This document shows, in pieces, positions 1 to 8,382 of a DNA stretch of 27,500 nucleotides (its first letter is position 1; the number at the start of each line of letters is the position of its first letter). Under the pieces are notes generated by a model. The model had not been told where the DNA came from, made no database searches, and was given only the letters and a program-made list of their open reading frames with translations. Origin of the DNA: Symbiodinium natans (taxonomy: Eukaryota > Sar > Dinophyceae > Suessiales > Symbiodiniaceae); NCBI GenBank assembly GCA_905221605.1, contig CAJNDS010000213.1, positions 290,712-318,211 of the forward strand, given 5' to 3'. The position numbers were made by a program, and so were the translations under genes.

Positions 1-127
1 GTCTCGGGATATAAAGGTTTCAGGCTCAAGCAACATAGGGCAAAAGGGCACTCATAGGCTCAGGAAGTCCCCAAGCGTAAGCGAAGGTACATCCCAAACT
101 TTAAACCCTAGCCCCAAACCCTAAAGC

Positions 128-177
128 CTCAACTCGACATCTCTGACTTTGCCACACGCTGTTTTTCGCGCGGGAGG
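128..177 (-). CDS. K+ channel-like gene, candidate post-pore exon
   Basis: Fifty nt with acceptor GAGTCAG and GC donor (TTGAG|GCTTTAGGG), the donor lying at the start of a telomere-like stretch. In the phase passed on by the exon at 606-691 it reads PPARKTACGKVRDVELR, a basic segment plausible as the cytosolic side after the pore-lining helix. Other frames are also open, so this is the least certain exon of the model. Confidence 0.4.
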
Positions 178-367
178 CTGACTCAATCAACCATTGGGGG
201 TTAAGGTTCAGGGAAGAGGGTGTAGGGTTTGGGGATATGAGGTACCTAATAGCCGGGGACGTAAGGTACCTGATTTCCAAAATTCCGACCGCAAACTGGC
301 AAGTTGTGGTGCGACAATATCTAAATCGCCCACATACACGCCGCTGTCAGCTCAGCAAAAGCTAATT

Positions 368-475
368 CATAAAGGGGTCGGAAGAGCTAGAATAGGGTTT
401 TGGGGGTCATTGTAGTAGAATTCTGTAGGGGCCATAATAAGGGAATATTATGAGTACTTCTTCCGACCCCTATAT
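368..475. repeat. Foldback (MITE-like) element
   Basis: Terminal inverted repeats of about 16 bp: AAAGGGGTCGGAAGA at the left and its near-complement TCTTCCGACCCCTAT at the right, about 108 bp in all. It lies in non-coding DNA, no coding capacity. No clear target-site duplication was seen. Confidence 0.6.
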
Positions 476-530
476 CAACTGGGAATATTGTTCGTTGGGC
501 TTCGGGTTTAGGGTTTAAACCCCAAAACCT

Positions 531-603
531 TGAACCCTAAACCCTAAACCCTAAACCCTAAACCCTAAACCCTAAACCCTAAACCCTAAACCCTAAACCC
601 TAA
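531..603 (-). repeat. (CCCTAAA)n array
   Basis: About ten nearly perfect CCCTAAA units. It abuts the 3' end of the exon at 606-691, so in the gene sense the intron starts GC-TTAGGGTTTAGGG. Confidence 0.95.
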
Positions 604-605
604 GC

Positions 606-691
606 CCCTTCGACGTGTGGCCGGGATGCCGCAACAATGCTGCAGCCGATCACCGAGTACGCTGCCAGGAAGACCTCGCGGCTTGGGGCTT
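606..691 (-). CDS. K+ channel-like gene, pore-lining helix exon
   Basis: Eighty-six nt, acceptor CCCTCAG|AAG and GC donor GAAGGG|GCTTAGGG. It encodes EAPSREVFLAAYSV followed by IGCSIVAASRPHVEG, which resembles the helix after the filter in two-pore or other simple K+ channels (consensus like GRxFLxxYxxxG). Joined to the exon at 1486-1535 (phase 1 to 2) it places this helix about 12 residues after TTVGYGD, the normal spacing. Seen: the sequence and phases; inferred: the join. Confidence 0.65.
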
Positions 692-719
692 CTGAGGGCT
701 GACCATGAAACCCTGACGG

Positions 720-868
720 TTTGGGGTTTAGGGTTTAGGGTTTAGGGTTTGGGGTTTAGGGTTTAGGGTTTAGGGTTTAGGGTTTAGGGTTTAGGGTTTA
801 GGGTTTAGGGTTTAGGGTTTAGGGTTTAGGGTTTAGGGTTTAAGGTTTTGGGGTTTAGGGTTTCGGGT
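720..868 (+). repeat. (TTTAGGG)n array
   Basis: About 18 units of TTTAGGG with a few TTTGGGG and TTTAAGG variants, next to the acceptor side of the exon at 606-691; reads CCCTAAA in the gene sense. Confidence 0.95.
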
Positions 869-876
869 AAACCGTT

Positions 877-936
877 TAGTACCCCCTATTGGAACCCCAA
901 TGAATTAAGGACCGTTAGTATGAGGGGGAACATCCC
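877..936. repeat. Truncated foldback element, family I half-copy
   Basis: Matches the right half of the elements at 26143-26242 and 2505-2610: TAGTACCCCCTATTGG, then AAGGACCGTTAGTA, then GGGGGAACATCCCA. The left terminal repeat is missing; a telomere-like array lies where it should be. Confidence 0.5.
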
Positions 937-1188
937 ACATCATCACGACCTCGCGGCTTCGGACCCGAAAGACATGTCAGGGACTTCTGAATGAATCTCA
1001 AGCGCGGATGCCAAGTTAGGGCAGGATGCCTAGTCATGCCTTCTTTCCCCTGCAACAAACTATGCCGGGAAGGCTTCAGCAGATGCGGCTTCAGGTCCGC
1101 GTAGACACTAACTTCTCAAGGCCCAAGACCCTTGACCCTAGACCCCAAAGCCCAAACACTAAACCCTCAACCCTACCAAGTGACTGGA

Positions 1189-1240
1189 CCCTAAACCCTA
1201 AACCCTAAACCCTAAACCCTAAACCCTAAACCCTAAACCC
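1189..1240 (-). repeat. (CCCTAAA)n array
   Basis: Seven units, with degenerate heptads for 60 bp to the left. It borders the candidate exon at 1249-1316. Confidence 0.9.
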
Positions 1241-1248
1241 CATAAAAC

Positions 1249-1316
1249 CTGGCAAAGAGGATCTTGGGACTCTCGACACCAAGGCCCAAAACTGTGCCCG
1301 GCGCCAAGTCATCTGC
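1249..1316 (-). CDS. Possible extra exon, unknown product
   Basis: Sixty-eight nt with good minus-strand splice signals: acceptor CCCTAG|GCAG, donor GCCAG|GTTTTATGG. It reads ADDLAPGTVLGLGVESPK then ILFA. It lies between two channel exons that join well without it, so it may be an alternative exon or chance. The plus strand is also open here with a GTAAGG donor, which lowers confidence. Confidence 0.3.
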
Positions 1317-1330
1317 CTAGGGATTCAGTA

Positions 1331-1460
1331 AGGTTTAGGGTGAAGGGTGTAGGGTTTTTCGGAGTTTAGGGTTTAGGGGTTTTCGGAGTTTAGGATTTAG
1401 GGTTGTGTAGGGTTAAGGGTTTAGAGTTCAGGGTTTAGGGTCTAGGGTCTAGGGTCTAGG
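1331..1460 (+). repeat. Degenerate TTTAGGG/TCTAGGG repeat
   Basis: Mixed heptads TTTAGGG, GTAGGG and TCTAGGG with TTTTCGGAG interruptions; intron material between channel exons. Confidence 0.8.
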
Positions 1461-1485
1461 GCAGCTGCGCCCACGCCAGCCTGAC

Positions 1486-1535
1486 CAGCTTGGGTTGAGG
1501 GCGCCACGTCCCCGTAGCCCACCGTGGTGATGATC
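1486..1535 (-). CDS. K+ channel-like gene, selectivity filter exon
   Basis: Fifty nt, acceptor CTAAAG|G and GT donor CAAGCTG|GTCAGG. It encodes IITTVGYGDVAPSTQA. TTVGYGD is the K+ selectivity filter signature; the carbonyls of TVGYG coordinate K+ in known channels. The exon starts with one nt that completes the GAG codon begun in the exon at 1935-1974, giving CVEIITTVGYGD as in ordinary pore loops. A 5 nt longer GC-donor alternative exists. Confidence 0.8.
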
Positions 1536-1690
1536 CTTTAGGTTTTAGGGTTTAAGGGTTTAAGGGTTTAAGGGTTTTAGGGTGTAAGGTTTAAGGGTTT
1601 AAGGGGTTAAGGGTTTTAGGGTTTTGGGGTTTAAGGGTTTAAGGGTTTAAGGCTTTAAGGGTTTAAGGGTTTAAGGGCTTAAGGGTTTAA
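1536..1690 (+). repeat. (TTTAAGGG)n octamer array
   Basis: Octamer variant TTTAAGGG repeated about 15 times with some TTTTAGGG; this local homogenisation differs from the heptad arrays nearby. Confidence 0.9.
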
Positions 1691-1882
1691 GGGCTTCGGG
1701 TCCCCAAAACTCGGAGGCTCCTTGGGGCTACTTGTAAGTCTGGCTTCGGGGTTGTAGGGCTCAGGGGCTTAGGGTTTAGGGTTCAGGCTTTCGTGACTTG
1801 TGGTACTGGTACCCTATAAACACCTAAACTTCTAAGCCCCAAAACACACAAAAGCTCTGAAAACGATGTAAGCTCGAGGCCC

Positions 1883-1916
1883 CTAAACCCTAAACCCTAA
1901 ACCCTAAACCCCAAAG
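1883..1916 (-). repeat. (CCCTAAA)n short array
   Basis: Four to five units beside the donor of the exon at 1935-1974. Confidence 0.85.
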
Positions 1917-1934
1917 CCCTTTGCGCCACGCGGC

Positions 1935-1974
1935 TCCACGCAGAAGTAGATCGCCTCCTCGAGCGCGGGAGGGG
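1935..1974 (-). CDS. K+ channel-like gene, pore helix exon
   Basis: Forty nt encoding PALEEAIYFCVE, the pore helix that precedes the filter in K+ channels (family pattern like LxxAxYFCxxTxTTVGYGD). Acceptor TCTAAAG, donor GTGGA|GCCGCG of GC type. Its first two nt complete the codon left open by the exon at 10671-10731, 8.7 kb upstream across the copia element. Being only 40 nt, the exact 5' end is uncertain. Confidence 0.65.
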
Positions 1975-1990
1975 CTTTAGAGATCTAGGT

Positions 1991-2095
1991 TGGGATGTTC
2001 CCCCCATATTTACTAGCAGTCCTTAATAGGGTTGATAAAAAGGGGGTGCTATAATCCCTATTTTTGGACTGCTAGTAGAAAGGGGGAGCATCCCA
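1991..2095. repeat. Foldback (MITE-like) element, family I
   Basis: 105 bp with terminal inverted repeats of about 30 bp: TGGGATGTTCCCCC then TACTAGCAGTCC at the left; GGACTGCTAGTAGAAAGGGG then GAGCATCCCA at the right. Same ends as the elements at 2505-2610 and 26143-26242. No coding capacity. Confidence 0.75.
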
Positions 2096-2125
2096 GACTT
2101 TAGGGATTTGAGGTATTTAGGGCCT

Positions 2126-2323
2126 CTGGGATTTCAGGGTTTTGGGGGTTCTGAGGTTTTAGGGTTTAGGGTTCAGGGCTTCTGGGATTGTAGTGGGGGG
2201 GTTTGGGGTTTAGGTTTAGGGCTTCTGGGATTTCAGGGTTTTGGGGGTTCTGAGGTTTTAGGGTTTAGGGTTCAGGGCTTCTGGGATTGTAGTGGGGGGG
2301 TTTGGGGTTTAGGTTTAGGGCTT
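2126..2323 (+). repeat. 99 bp tandem duplication of degenerate repeat
   Basis: Two adjacent, practically identical 99 bp units made of degenerate TTTAGGG with GATTGTAGTGGGGGGG. The length is divisible by three, so it makes a repetitive open frame that I take as non-coding. Confidence 0.8.
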
Positions 2324-2504
2324 CTGGAATTTTAGGGCTGGGGGGTTTGGGGAGTTTCGGGTTTTGGGGGCTCTGGGGTTTTGGGGGGCTCTGGGGTTTT
2401 GGGGGGTTTTAGGGTTTTGGGGTTTTCAGGTTTTTGGGGTTTCGGGCTTCTAGGGCTTCACGCTTAGCACGGTCTTGGGGGTTTTGGGGTTTTAGGGCCT
2501 TGGG

Positions 2505-2610
2505 CTTGGGAGGCTGCCCCCTTATGCTAACAGTCCTTAATAGGGATTATGGTACCCCCCCCCCTCCTTTACTCCCTCTCCAGGACTGTTAGCAAGGGGG
2601 AACACCCCAA
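2505..2610. repeat. Foldback element, family I
   Basis: Left end TGCCCCCTTATGCTAACAGT followed by CCTTAATAGGG; right end GGACTGTTAGCAAGGGGGAA then CACCCCAAG. Same design as the copy at 1991-2095, with the internal ATTATGGTACCC motif also found in the 26.1 kb copy. Confidence 0.7.
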
Positions 2611-2739
2611 GGCTCGGCGTTTTTTAGCTTGGGCTGTTCGGCTTCATGGCTTCGGAGGAAGGCTGTAACGTCCCCACGAATCGGCTTGGAGGAGCCAGAC
2701 TCTTTCATGACGTGAGGCCGCCAAAAAAAAAAAGATGGC

Positions 2740-2780
2740 GAACCCTAAACCCTAAACCCTAAACCCTAAACCCCAAACCC
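2740..2780 (-). repeat. (CCCTAAA)n short array
   Basis: Five units preceded by A11. The stretch 2611-2740 before it holds no gene that I can support. Confidence 0.85.
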
Positions 2781-2808
2781 AGCTTTCTACATGTCGAAGA
2801 AGCAGCAC

Positions 2809-2913
2809 AGGGGTTTACGATATTAGGGGTACCTTATTGGGGTCCTTCTTCTAAGGGGCTCCTTCTTTGCGGGGGGGTCTGTTTGAGGGGTCCCCTACTA
2901 TCGTAAACCCCCG
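2809..2913. repeat. Foldback element, family III
   Basis: Ends GGGGTTTACGATATTAGGGG and CCCCTACTATCGTAAACCCC are near-perfect inverted repeats; about 105 bp. Unrelated in sequence to family I. Confidence 0.65.
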
Positions 2914-3250
2914 TATCTAAACTGGAACTTGGCTCTTGTCTAAGGGTTGTACCTTAGACCCTTGAGGTTGTACCCTTGGGTTTTGGGGACCTTTTTGGAA
3001 GACTCCTCAGGCAATATAAGGGCCATATTTAGGAGCATATTCAGGGTTTAGGGTTTGGGGTTTAGGGAACCTCTTCGGGGTACCACCTTGAAGTCTGAAT
3101 CCCTTGATCTTGTGGACGTGTGCAGGTGCGCAGCACGCGTGCGCTCTCCCGAATGCTCGCATTGCCGGCACAGCCGGCACGGCACAGCCGGCACGCCGAT
3201 TCTTCAGGTGGCGCTGGCGCTTCAGGCAACGCAACCCTGAAGCCCAAATG

Positions 3251-3363
3251 TGCAGCGGACTTTTAGGCTCACGGGGCCTTCTCTATGCTAAGCCAAAAGG
3301 GCTACGGTGACACAAAGCTACCAAGACACTGAACAGACAAAACAAGGCCTCTACTTTCCTACA
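3251..3363 (-). repeat. 3' LTR of the copia element
   Basis: 113 bp, no differences from 10393-10505. On the sense strand it starts TGTAGGAAAGTAGAGG and ends GGTCCGCTGCA-like (TG...CA). It contains the spliced-leader-like stretch at 3291-3307. Confidence 0.95.
3291..3307 (-). promoter_or_regulatory. Dinoflagellate spliced-leader-like 17-mer in 3' LTR
   Basis: Minus-strand CCGTAGCCCTTTTGGCT differs at one base from the first 17 nt of the DinoSL core (CCGTAGCCATTTTGGCT), with A before it where DinoSL allows A, G or T. The last four SL bases (CAAG) are not conserved. Second copy at 10433-10449. Confidence 0.7.
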
Positions 3364-3371
3364 CGCCTCCC
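3364..3371 (-). other. Polypurine tract of the copia element (candidate)
   Basis: Sense GGGAGGCG lies directly before the 3' LTR, where plus-strand DNA synthesis is primed in LTR elements. It is short and has one pyrimidine. Confidence 0.5.
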
Positions 3372-3451
3372 GAGGGCGGCAGGACGAACTCAGCAACCGT
3401 TCGGCTGTCCGAGCTGGAAAATCGCTACCAGAGCGTAGCCGCTCAAGCCCT

Positions 3452-4850
3452 TCAGGCGTTCAGTGCCAAGTGATGTCTACCGTCTGTGTAGTGATAGTTC
3501 ATTCCGCTGAGAAGCATCTGGATCCGGGTTCTTTCCAAAGGCTTCGTAAGAAGATCTGCCAACATCTCGTCGGTTCCCTTCTTGCCCAGCAGAATTCTCC
3601 CTGATGCAACAACATCCTGCACCCAAAGGAATACTGTATCAATGTGTTTCACACGTCCCAGTCCATGGCGAGAACCGATGGATAATCCGGTATTTGCATC
3701 CATCCAAGCTTGAATGGGGAGAAGGATTCCCCAGTCCTTAAGGGTGGATTGCTCTCCAAGAGCATTGCATGAACCAGATACCAATCCATAGTACTCTGCC
3801 TCACCACTGCTTAGAGCAATGACAGCTTGGCTCTTACATCCGGTCTTGATGGTAGAGCCTCCAAGTCTAATGCAATAGCCTGTTGTGGATTTGCGGGACC
3901 GCAGGCACCCTGCGTGATCAGCATCCACCCAAAGCGTAAGTTTCGGGACACACGCTTGGTAGGGAAACAGGTGTACCAAACGCGGGTAGCTACGAAGATA
4001 GCGCGCCCCACGTTTGAGCATCATCAGATGCGCCGTGGTGGGACTTTTAAGTCCTTTGGCAAGCTCCTTTGCAAGCACCTGGAGATCTGGCCGGTCTTGC
4101 GATAGATAGGCCAAACGCATGCTCACAGAGCGGTACCACGAAGCATCCTCAGAGGATAACGGCTCGGCCTCCTCGACCTGCTCAATCCTCTCCTTTACCA
4201 AAGCCGTAGTAACCTTGGTGCCCTCACAGCCAACCTCCCTCAGGATTATGTCGACGTGTCGAGGGTCTGCTTCAAGCTCTATACCCCTGGAGGTCCACGA
4301 CACCAAACGGTTGAGGATGTCGATGGACTGCTGGGTACCAACCATACCAGGCGGACCGAGGTAGCCACGAACTTCCACCGTCCAGTGTTTGCCCAGTTCT
4401 GCAGCAAACCACTCAAGCTCAGCCTTGGCTCCAAGGCCGGTGAAATCATCACCGTGAACTTCCACTCGAATTTCCTTTTCAGGATGGTAGTACAGACAGG
4501 AGTTGGAGCGCCCACGCACAAAGCCCAACTGAGTCATTACCCGCAGGATCGTCGCCTCCCAATTGGCTGGAGCATCTCGAGTTCCATAAAGGGACTTGCG
4601 CAGCAGGCCAACATACTTGGAGGTGTCCACGCCAGTTTCCGCAGGCAGCTCAATGAGCAAGCGTCGGCGAGCATCAGCCCAAAAATGCGCTTTCTTAATA
4701 TCCATAAAGACCAAGCATTGGTCCTTCGGAAGATTGCGCATCTTTCCTTCCAGGTCTGGTGCCTTCTTTGTTGTTGCGAGGGCAAACAAAACACGCAGCG
4801 CGCTGATAGTCTTCCCATGTGGGCTGGTGCGCCTCCTGAGAGATGCCCCC
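3452..4850 (-). CDS. Copia pol: reverse transcriptase (most) and RNase H
   Basis: Open frame ending at 3452; the real 5' limit is about 4.80-4.85 kb, where it continues the RT started in the preceding segment after a +1 change. RT motifs: VFMDIKKAHFWA (first catalytic Asp), RKSLYGTRDAPANWE, and VEVHGDDFTGLG, where HGDD replaces the usual YVDD. RNase H: WVDADHAGCLRSRKSTTGY, then KSQAVIALSSGEAEYYGL and ADLLTKPLERTR near the end. Role: copies the element's RNA to cDNA and removes the RNA strand. The open frame upstream of about 4850, up to 5122, is a shadow of the integrase-RT segment. Confidence 0.85.
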
Positions 4851-6842
4851 TGGGTAACGCTTCTTAAGCTCTCTGGCCACAAGCCGGCTGCGGTACTTTG
4901 GGTTTGCCTCATCCTTCTTGTTGATGTCAACCCATCTGGTGGTGATGACCTTCTCTCCCTTAGGTCTAGGGATAACCTCCCAGACCCCCATCTCATTGAT
5001 GGTTGAAACCTCCTCTTTGCGAGCCTCCTGCACAAGCTCTGGTCGAAGAGGTTTCCCCGACACATCGTCCCAATAGGACGTCTCAAACTTTTCGTAGAGA
5101 TCTGTGTCGAACTTTTCTTCACATACAGGATAGGGATCCCCAGTAACCGAAGCTAGGAACCCAGCTCGAAGAGATAGAAGAAAGTCAAGTATCATGTCTC
5201 CTTCTTCTCCTCCGCCTGGATGCGGCCGCTTCGAAGATGAAGCCGGCTCGGAAGCCGTCACCTCCATGGCCGCAGGAACCCCAGGATCGGGTCTCGGTGC
5301 TGAACCAGCACTCGAGTCTCCAGCATCCAAGCGGGCTCGTTTGGCCTCTTCGGCCTTAGGCTTCTTGGCGACCTGCGCCTCCTGAGCAGAAGCCCCTTCG
5401 GTGGTCCTCTTGGCCCCCGGTACAGCAGGAGAATCGGAGTCCGGAGGTGGATCACCAATCCTCATTTTAGATCTCGGGGTCTCCTTCAACTTCGCCGCAG
5501 CTAGTCGCTTCTTTCCCTCGTCAGTCTTAGCCATCTCGCCGACCACCCGGCTTCTGCAAAACTCGGTGTGGTTAACACCCTCTCTAGAAATGCCCATCCG
5601 GATCAAGTCACAGGCAGGGCAAGAAGCAGTGTAGCCATGTCGGTCGAGATCTTGCTGTCTCAGGTAAACTCTCTTCAAGAGCTCAGGCTTAGGCCCAGCC
5701 TCGACGTCAGTAGCCGGCTCGTCGGGCAACTCGGGCTCTATAGCCACGGCGGCGGGAAGCTCCAAAGCTTCGTCTGGACGTGCCGCCTTCTTGGGTTGAG
5801 GCGCCCATGGCGTCCCCTTCACCTTTTTAAACAACTCAGCATCCCACCTCAGCTCTTTCGGCTTCCGGCGGATAGACTGAACCACGACCACGCCATCTTC
5901 CGTGGCGATGATCTTTTCCGTAGTGCCAAGCCGAACACCACAGTATATACCAACTTGCCACCGGGGCTCCAGTTTGTGCTTTGTCCGCACCCGGTAGTCC
6001 ACAGTTTCTCCCCAGGCAGGAAGGGCCACAGCCCAGTCACGTCCTTTTAAACGCCTGAAGGGGGTAAGTCCATCTTTCATGGTCTCGTCGTGGGAGAAGA
6101 GAGTATACATGCTCCCGGCATGTTCCACCAGCCAACCCAGAAGGGGGGACTTAGGATGGATACGCTCTCCCAGGCCCTTTTCACACGCATCCTTGTACGT
6201 GCGGCAGAGCCCTTGGGTTATCTCAACAGCGGCCTCGGCTTCGCCATTGCTCTTCCCATGATCATCGCCCTTGGGCGAGTGCTCCAGTTGTACACGCACT
6301 CCTGGTCGGGCAGCGAAAGAGTTCTTTACTGCCTCTGCCAACGCCCGAATGGAGCTCTCCTCACGAACCACAAGGACAGGCATCTTTGCCCCACCGACAG
6401 CATCCGAAGGTAGCTCGCCAGGAGCTCCAAAGAAACCATAGTCTATGGATATTACCGGGACCTCCTCAGGGTCCTCAGGCCTGTTTACCCTATGGTGTGC
6501 AAAGCTTTTGCCGCGTCCTCGGACACAGTGAGAACACCAAGCCCGATAGGGGATGTGACTCACATTGTGAGCTTCTATCTCCTCCGGGTTTGGTAGAGCC
6601 GGTGCTCGCATGGGCTTCGCGGCTCTTCCTTCTGAAACTTCTGGCACGGGGGCTTCGTCGCCTCCAGCAACGGGGCCCGGTGCCTCGCCCTCCAAGGGGC
6701 CCAGTGGGCCTGTTGGCCCTCGGGGGCCCGAGCTGACGCAGCTCTGGACCCCACTGTTCTTTGGTCTTACAGGCGAGCATCGCCCCGCCCCACGAAAGGG
6801 TGGGGGCTTAGCTCGAAAAGGCTGTTGGCGGTGTCCATCCAC
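4695..6842 (-). CDS. Copia pol: integrase and start of RT, internally deleted
   Basis: Contains an integrase zinc-binding region (IEAHNVSHIPYRAWCSHC: H, H, C, C), the first core Asp (VISIDYGFFG), the C-terminal core with SNGEAEAAVE carrying the Glu, and the start of RT (KYRSRLVARELKKRYPGG). Between PVLVVREE and SSIRALAEAVKN the chain jumps about 45-50 residues compared with related copia integrases, so the second catalytic Asp of the D,D-35-E triad is missing. The deletion is in frame (minus strand near 6350-6365). The formal start codon here is GTG and probably not used; the segment is expected to follow protease in one polyprotein, needing a -1 change between 6767 and 6842. Sequence below about 4800 is shadow. 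Confidence 0.82.
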   Translation of the reverse strand: MDGHRQQPFRAKPPPFRGAGRCSPVRPKNSGVQSCVSSGPRGPTGPLGPLEGEAPGPVAGGDEAPVPEVSEGRAAKPMRAPALPNPEEIEAHNVSHIPYRAWCSHCVRGRGKSFAHHRVNRPEDPEEVPVISIDYGFFGAPGELPSDAVGGAKMPVLVVREESSIRALAEAVKNSFAARPGVRVQLEHSPKGDDHGKSNGEAEAAVEITQGLCRTYKDACEKGLGERIHPKSPLLGWLVEHAGSMYTLFSHDETMKDGLTPFRRLKGRDWAVALPAWGETVDYRVRTKHKLEPRWQVGIYCGVRLGTTEKIIATEDGVVVVQSIRRKPKELRWDAELFKKVKGTPWAPQPKKAARPDEALELPAAVAIEPELPDEPATDVEAGPKPELLKRVYLRQQDLDRHGYTASCPACDLIRMGISREGVNHTEFCRSRVVGEMAKTDEGKKRLAAAKLKETPRSKMRIGDPPPDSDSPAVPGAKRTTEGASAQEAQVAKKPKAEEAKRARLDAGDSSAGSAPRPDPGVPAAMEVTASEPASSSKRPHPGGGEEGDMILDFLLSLRAGFLASVTGDPYPVCEEKFDTDLYEKFETSYWDDVSGKPLRPELVQEARKEEVSTINEMGVWEVIPRPKGEKVITTRWVDINKKDEANPKYRSRLVARELKKRYPGGISQEAHQPTWEDYQRAACFVCPRNNKEGTRPGRKDAQSSEGPMLGLYGY

Positions 6843-8150
6843 ACCGGAAGGACGTACACACCGTTCTTGAGGAATTTCTTCCCCGTGGTCGTCTCGAGGT
6901 AGCTCACCTTGGGACCCAAAAGGACACGATTGCCCCGGGAGGTCACCTGCCCCACCGACAGGAGGGGCTGCGAGATCGCAGCCACCGAGGCCCGGATCTC
7001 CAAGGTCTCATCTCCCATGAGCCAGGCCTTAGTCTCCAGGGTCCCCTCGTTCTCGACCACGTTGCCGTCAACCAGGCGGAAGCTGCTGTAGCCAACGGGC
7101 TTCTTGAGCTTCGTGCGGTCACCCAGAAGCTTTCGAGGAAGGGTGGTGGCGCTGGCCCCAGAGTCCACCACGAAGTCCACGCGGGTCCATCCCGGCGTCG
7201 CAGAAGGGGCCGAGCCACCACTAAGGGCAGCCAAGTGCCCAACCCTTCCTTTCACTCTTTCGGCCTTTTCGGCCTTCCTTCTTTGCTCTCTCTTCCGCTC
7301 TTTCCGGTGCTTCTTCTTCTTCTTCTTCTTCGCCTCTGTGACCCTTTTCTCCGTAGGGGGTAAGGTCCTGGTCCGCGCCCGGACCTCAGGCAGCTCGGCG
7401 TGGGGGTCTTCTTGCAGCAAGGCGTTTCGAGCGTGCCGGGAGAGAGGAGCAGCGGCCACCTCGTCCTTTAGCGCGCCTTCGGCCAAAGGGAAGACTTGGG
7501 TCTTCTTCCCGGACCCAGGTTGGTTGAAGCGAAGAGCCCAGGTAAGCTGTGCCCCCAGGTTCTCTCTTGTACGCTTCTCCTGGGTGCCCAAGCGGTGCTT
7601 AGAAGCACGCCGTCGGGACTTCTCCTTGAGGTAGGCAAGGCGACCTCCCATCTCCGCTTTGTCTCTCTCCTGGCGACTGGAGTAGTTTTCTCTCTCCCCT
7701 CTTCGCGTCGCCTTCTGCTCGTCCTTGAGGTTGCTCAGGACGATTTCGAGCTCCTTGAGCTCTGTCTGGATGGCCTCACGCGACGGGTCGTCCTCGGCAA
7801 GGTCGTCGAGGGACTTGGTCAGAGCATCCCGTCGGGCCACCCTAGCGTTGAGCATCTCGCCGAGCAGCACCGAGCGAGAAGCCTTGGTGACGCCAGAAGC
7901 CGCAGGAGCCCGCGCCGAAGACGGCGCTGAGCCTCCTTGCTGCTCCCGCCGATGCGGCGGGACGTACTTCCCAGACGCCGTGGCCCTCTCAGGCTCTTCC
8001 GGCTCTGGGTTTGCAGTCCGGGACTCAGGCACCGAGCCTTTAGCCTTCTCACCCTTCTTGGCCCTCTTATGAGGGGGAACGTACTTCTCCACAGAAGGCT
8101 GTGGTTCCTCCTGGGGCTCCTGTGGGGGAGACGTAGAGGCTTCTAGCTTG
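6767..8150 (-). CDS. Copia pol: protease segment
   Basis: Retroviral-type aspartic protease: DFVVDSGASATTLPRK with catalytic DSGA, followed by WLMGDETLEIRASVAAISQ and LLSVGQVTSRGNRV as in copia proteases. N-terminal to it is a long charged, lysine- and arginine-rich region with two copies of KYVPPH(K/R)R and a KKKKKKKHRKERKREQRRK basic run, possibly nucleic-acid binding. The segment has no ATG start of its own; it continues from the frame around 8140-8318 after a +1 change near 8145. Cleaves the polyprotein in assembled particles. Confidence 0.8.
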
Positions 8151-8382
8151 CTTCGGCAGCGGGCGATCCTCCTCCTCAGGTGGCGAAGTGCCTCGAGACT
8201 TCTTTGTCTTCTTCGGCAATGGCGGCTCCTCCTCCTCGGGGATGGGCGAAGTGCCTTGAGACTTCTTCGTCTTCTTCGGCTTGTTTCGCCCTGCCGCCGG
8301 TGACTGGGATCGGCTCACGGAACCCGAGGTGCCCGAACCACTGCCGTACCGATGCCCCGGCAGGTCACCTTCGGGCTCTACC
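8140..8382 (-). CDS. Copia polyprotein linker between gag and protease
   Basis: Open in a third frame from the A-rich run at the end of gag (GGAAAGAAAAGAAGG, sense) to about 8140. It carries two copies of a KKTKKS(Q/R)GTSP...EEE...PLP repeat, low-complexity and charged. It bridges gag to protease if the two +1 changes are real recoding or assembly errors. Confidence 0.5.

Larger units (their letters stand above)
178..605. other. Intron: repeat-derived, no gene seen
   Basis: Non-coding interval between two channel exons. It holds degenerate TTTAGGG, a foldback element at 368-475, and a CCCTAAA array at 531-603 that reads TTTAGGG in the gene sense right at the donor side of the exon at 606-691. 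Confidence 0.5.

Noticed and set aside
2108-2335. 75-codon frame with GFQGFGGSEVLGFRVQGF repeats
   Set aside because: It is translation of a duplicated 99 bp TTTAGGG-derived repeat, no sign of selection for coding.
3007-3310. Overlapping small frames next to the 3' LTR
   Set aside because: All frames on both strands are open by composition and some cross the LTR boundary; no splice or family evidence.
4256-6736. Several plus-strand frames of 80-200 codons opposite pol
   Set aside because: They overlap integrase and RT motifs on the minus strand and show no family features; typical GC-rich antisense frames.
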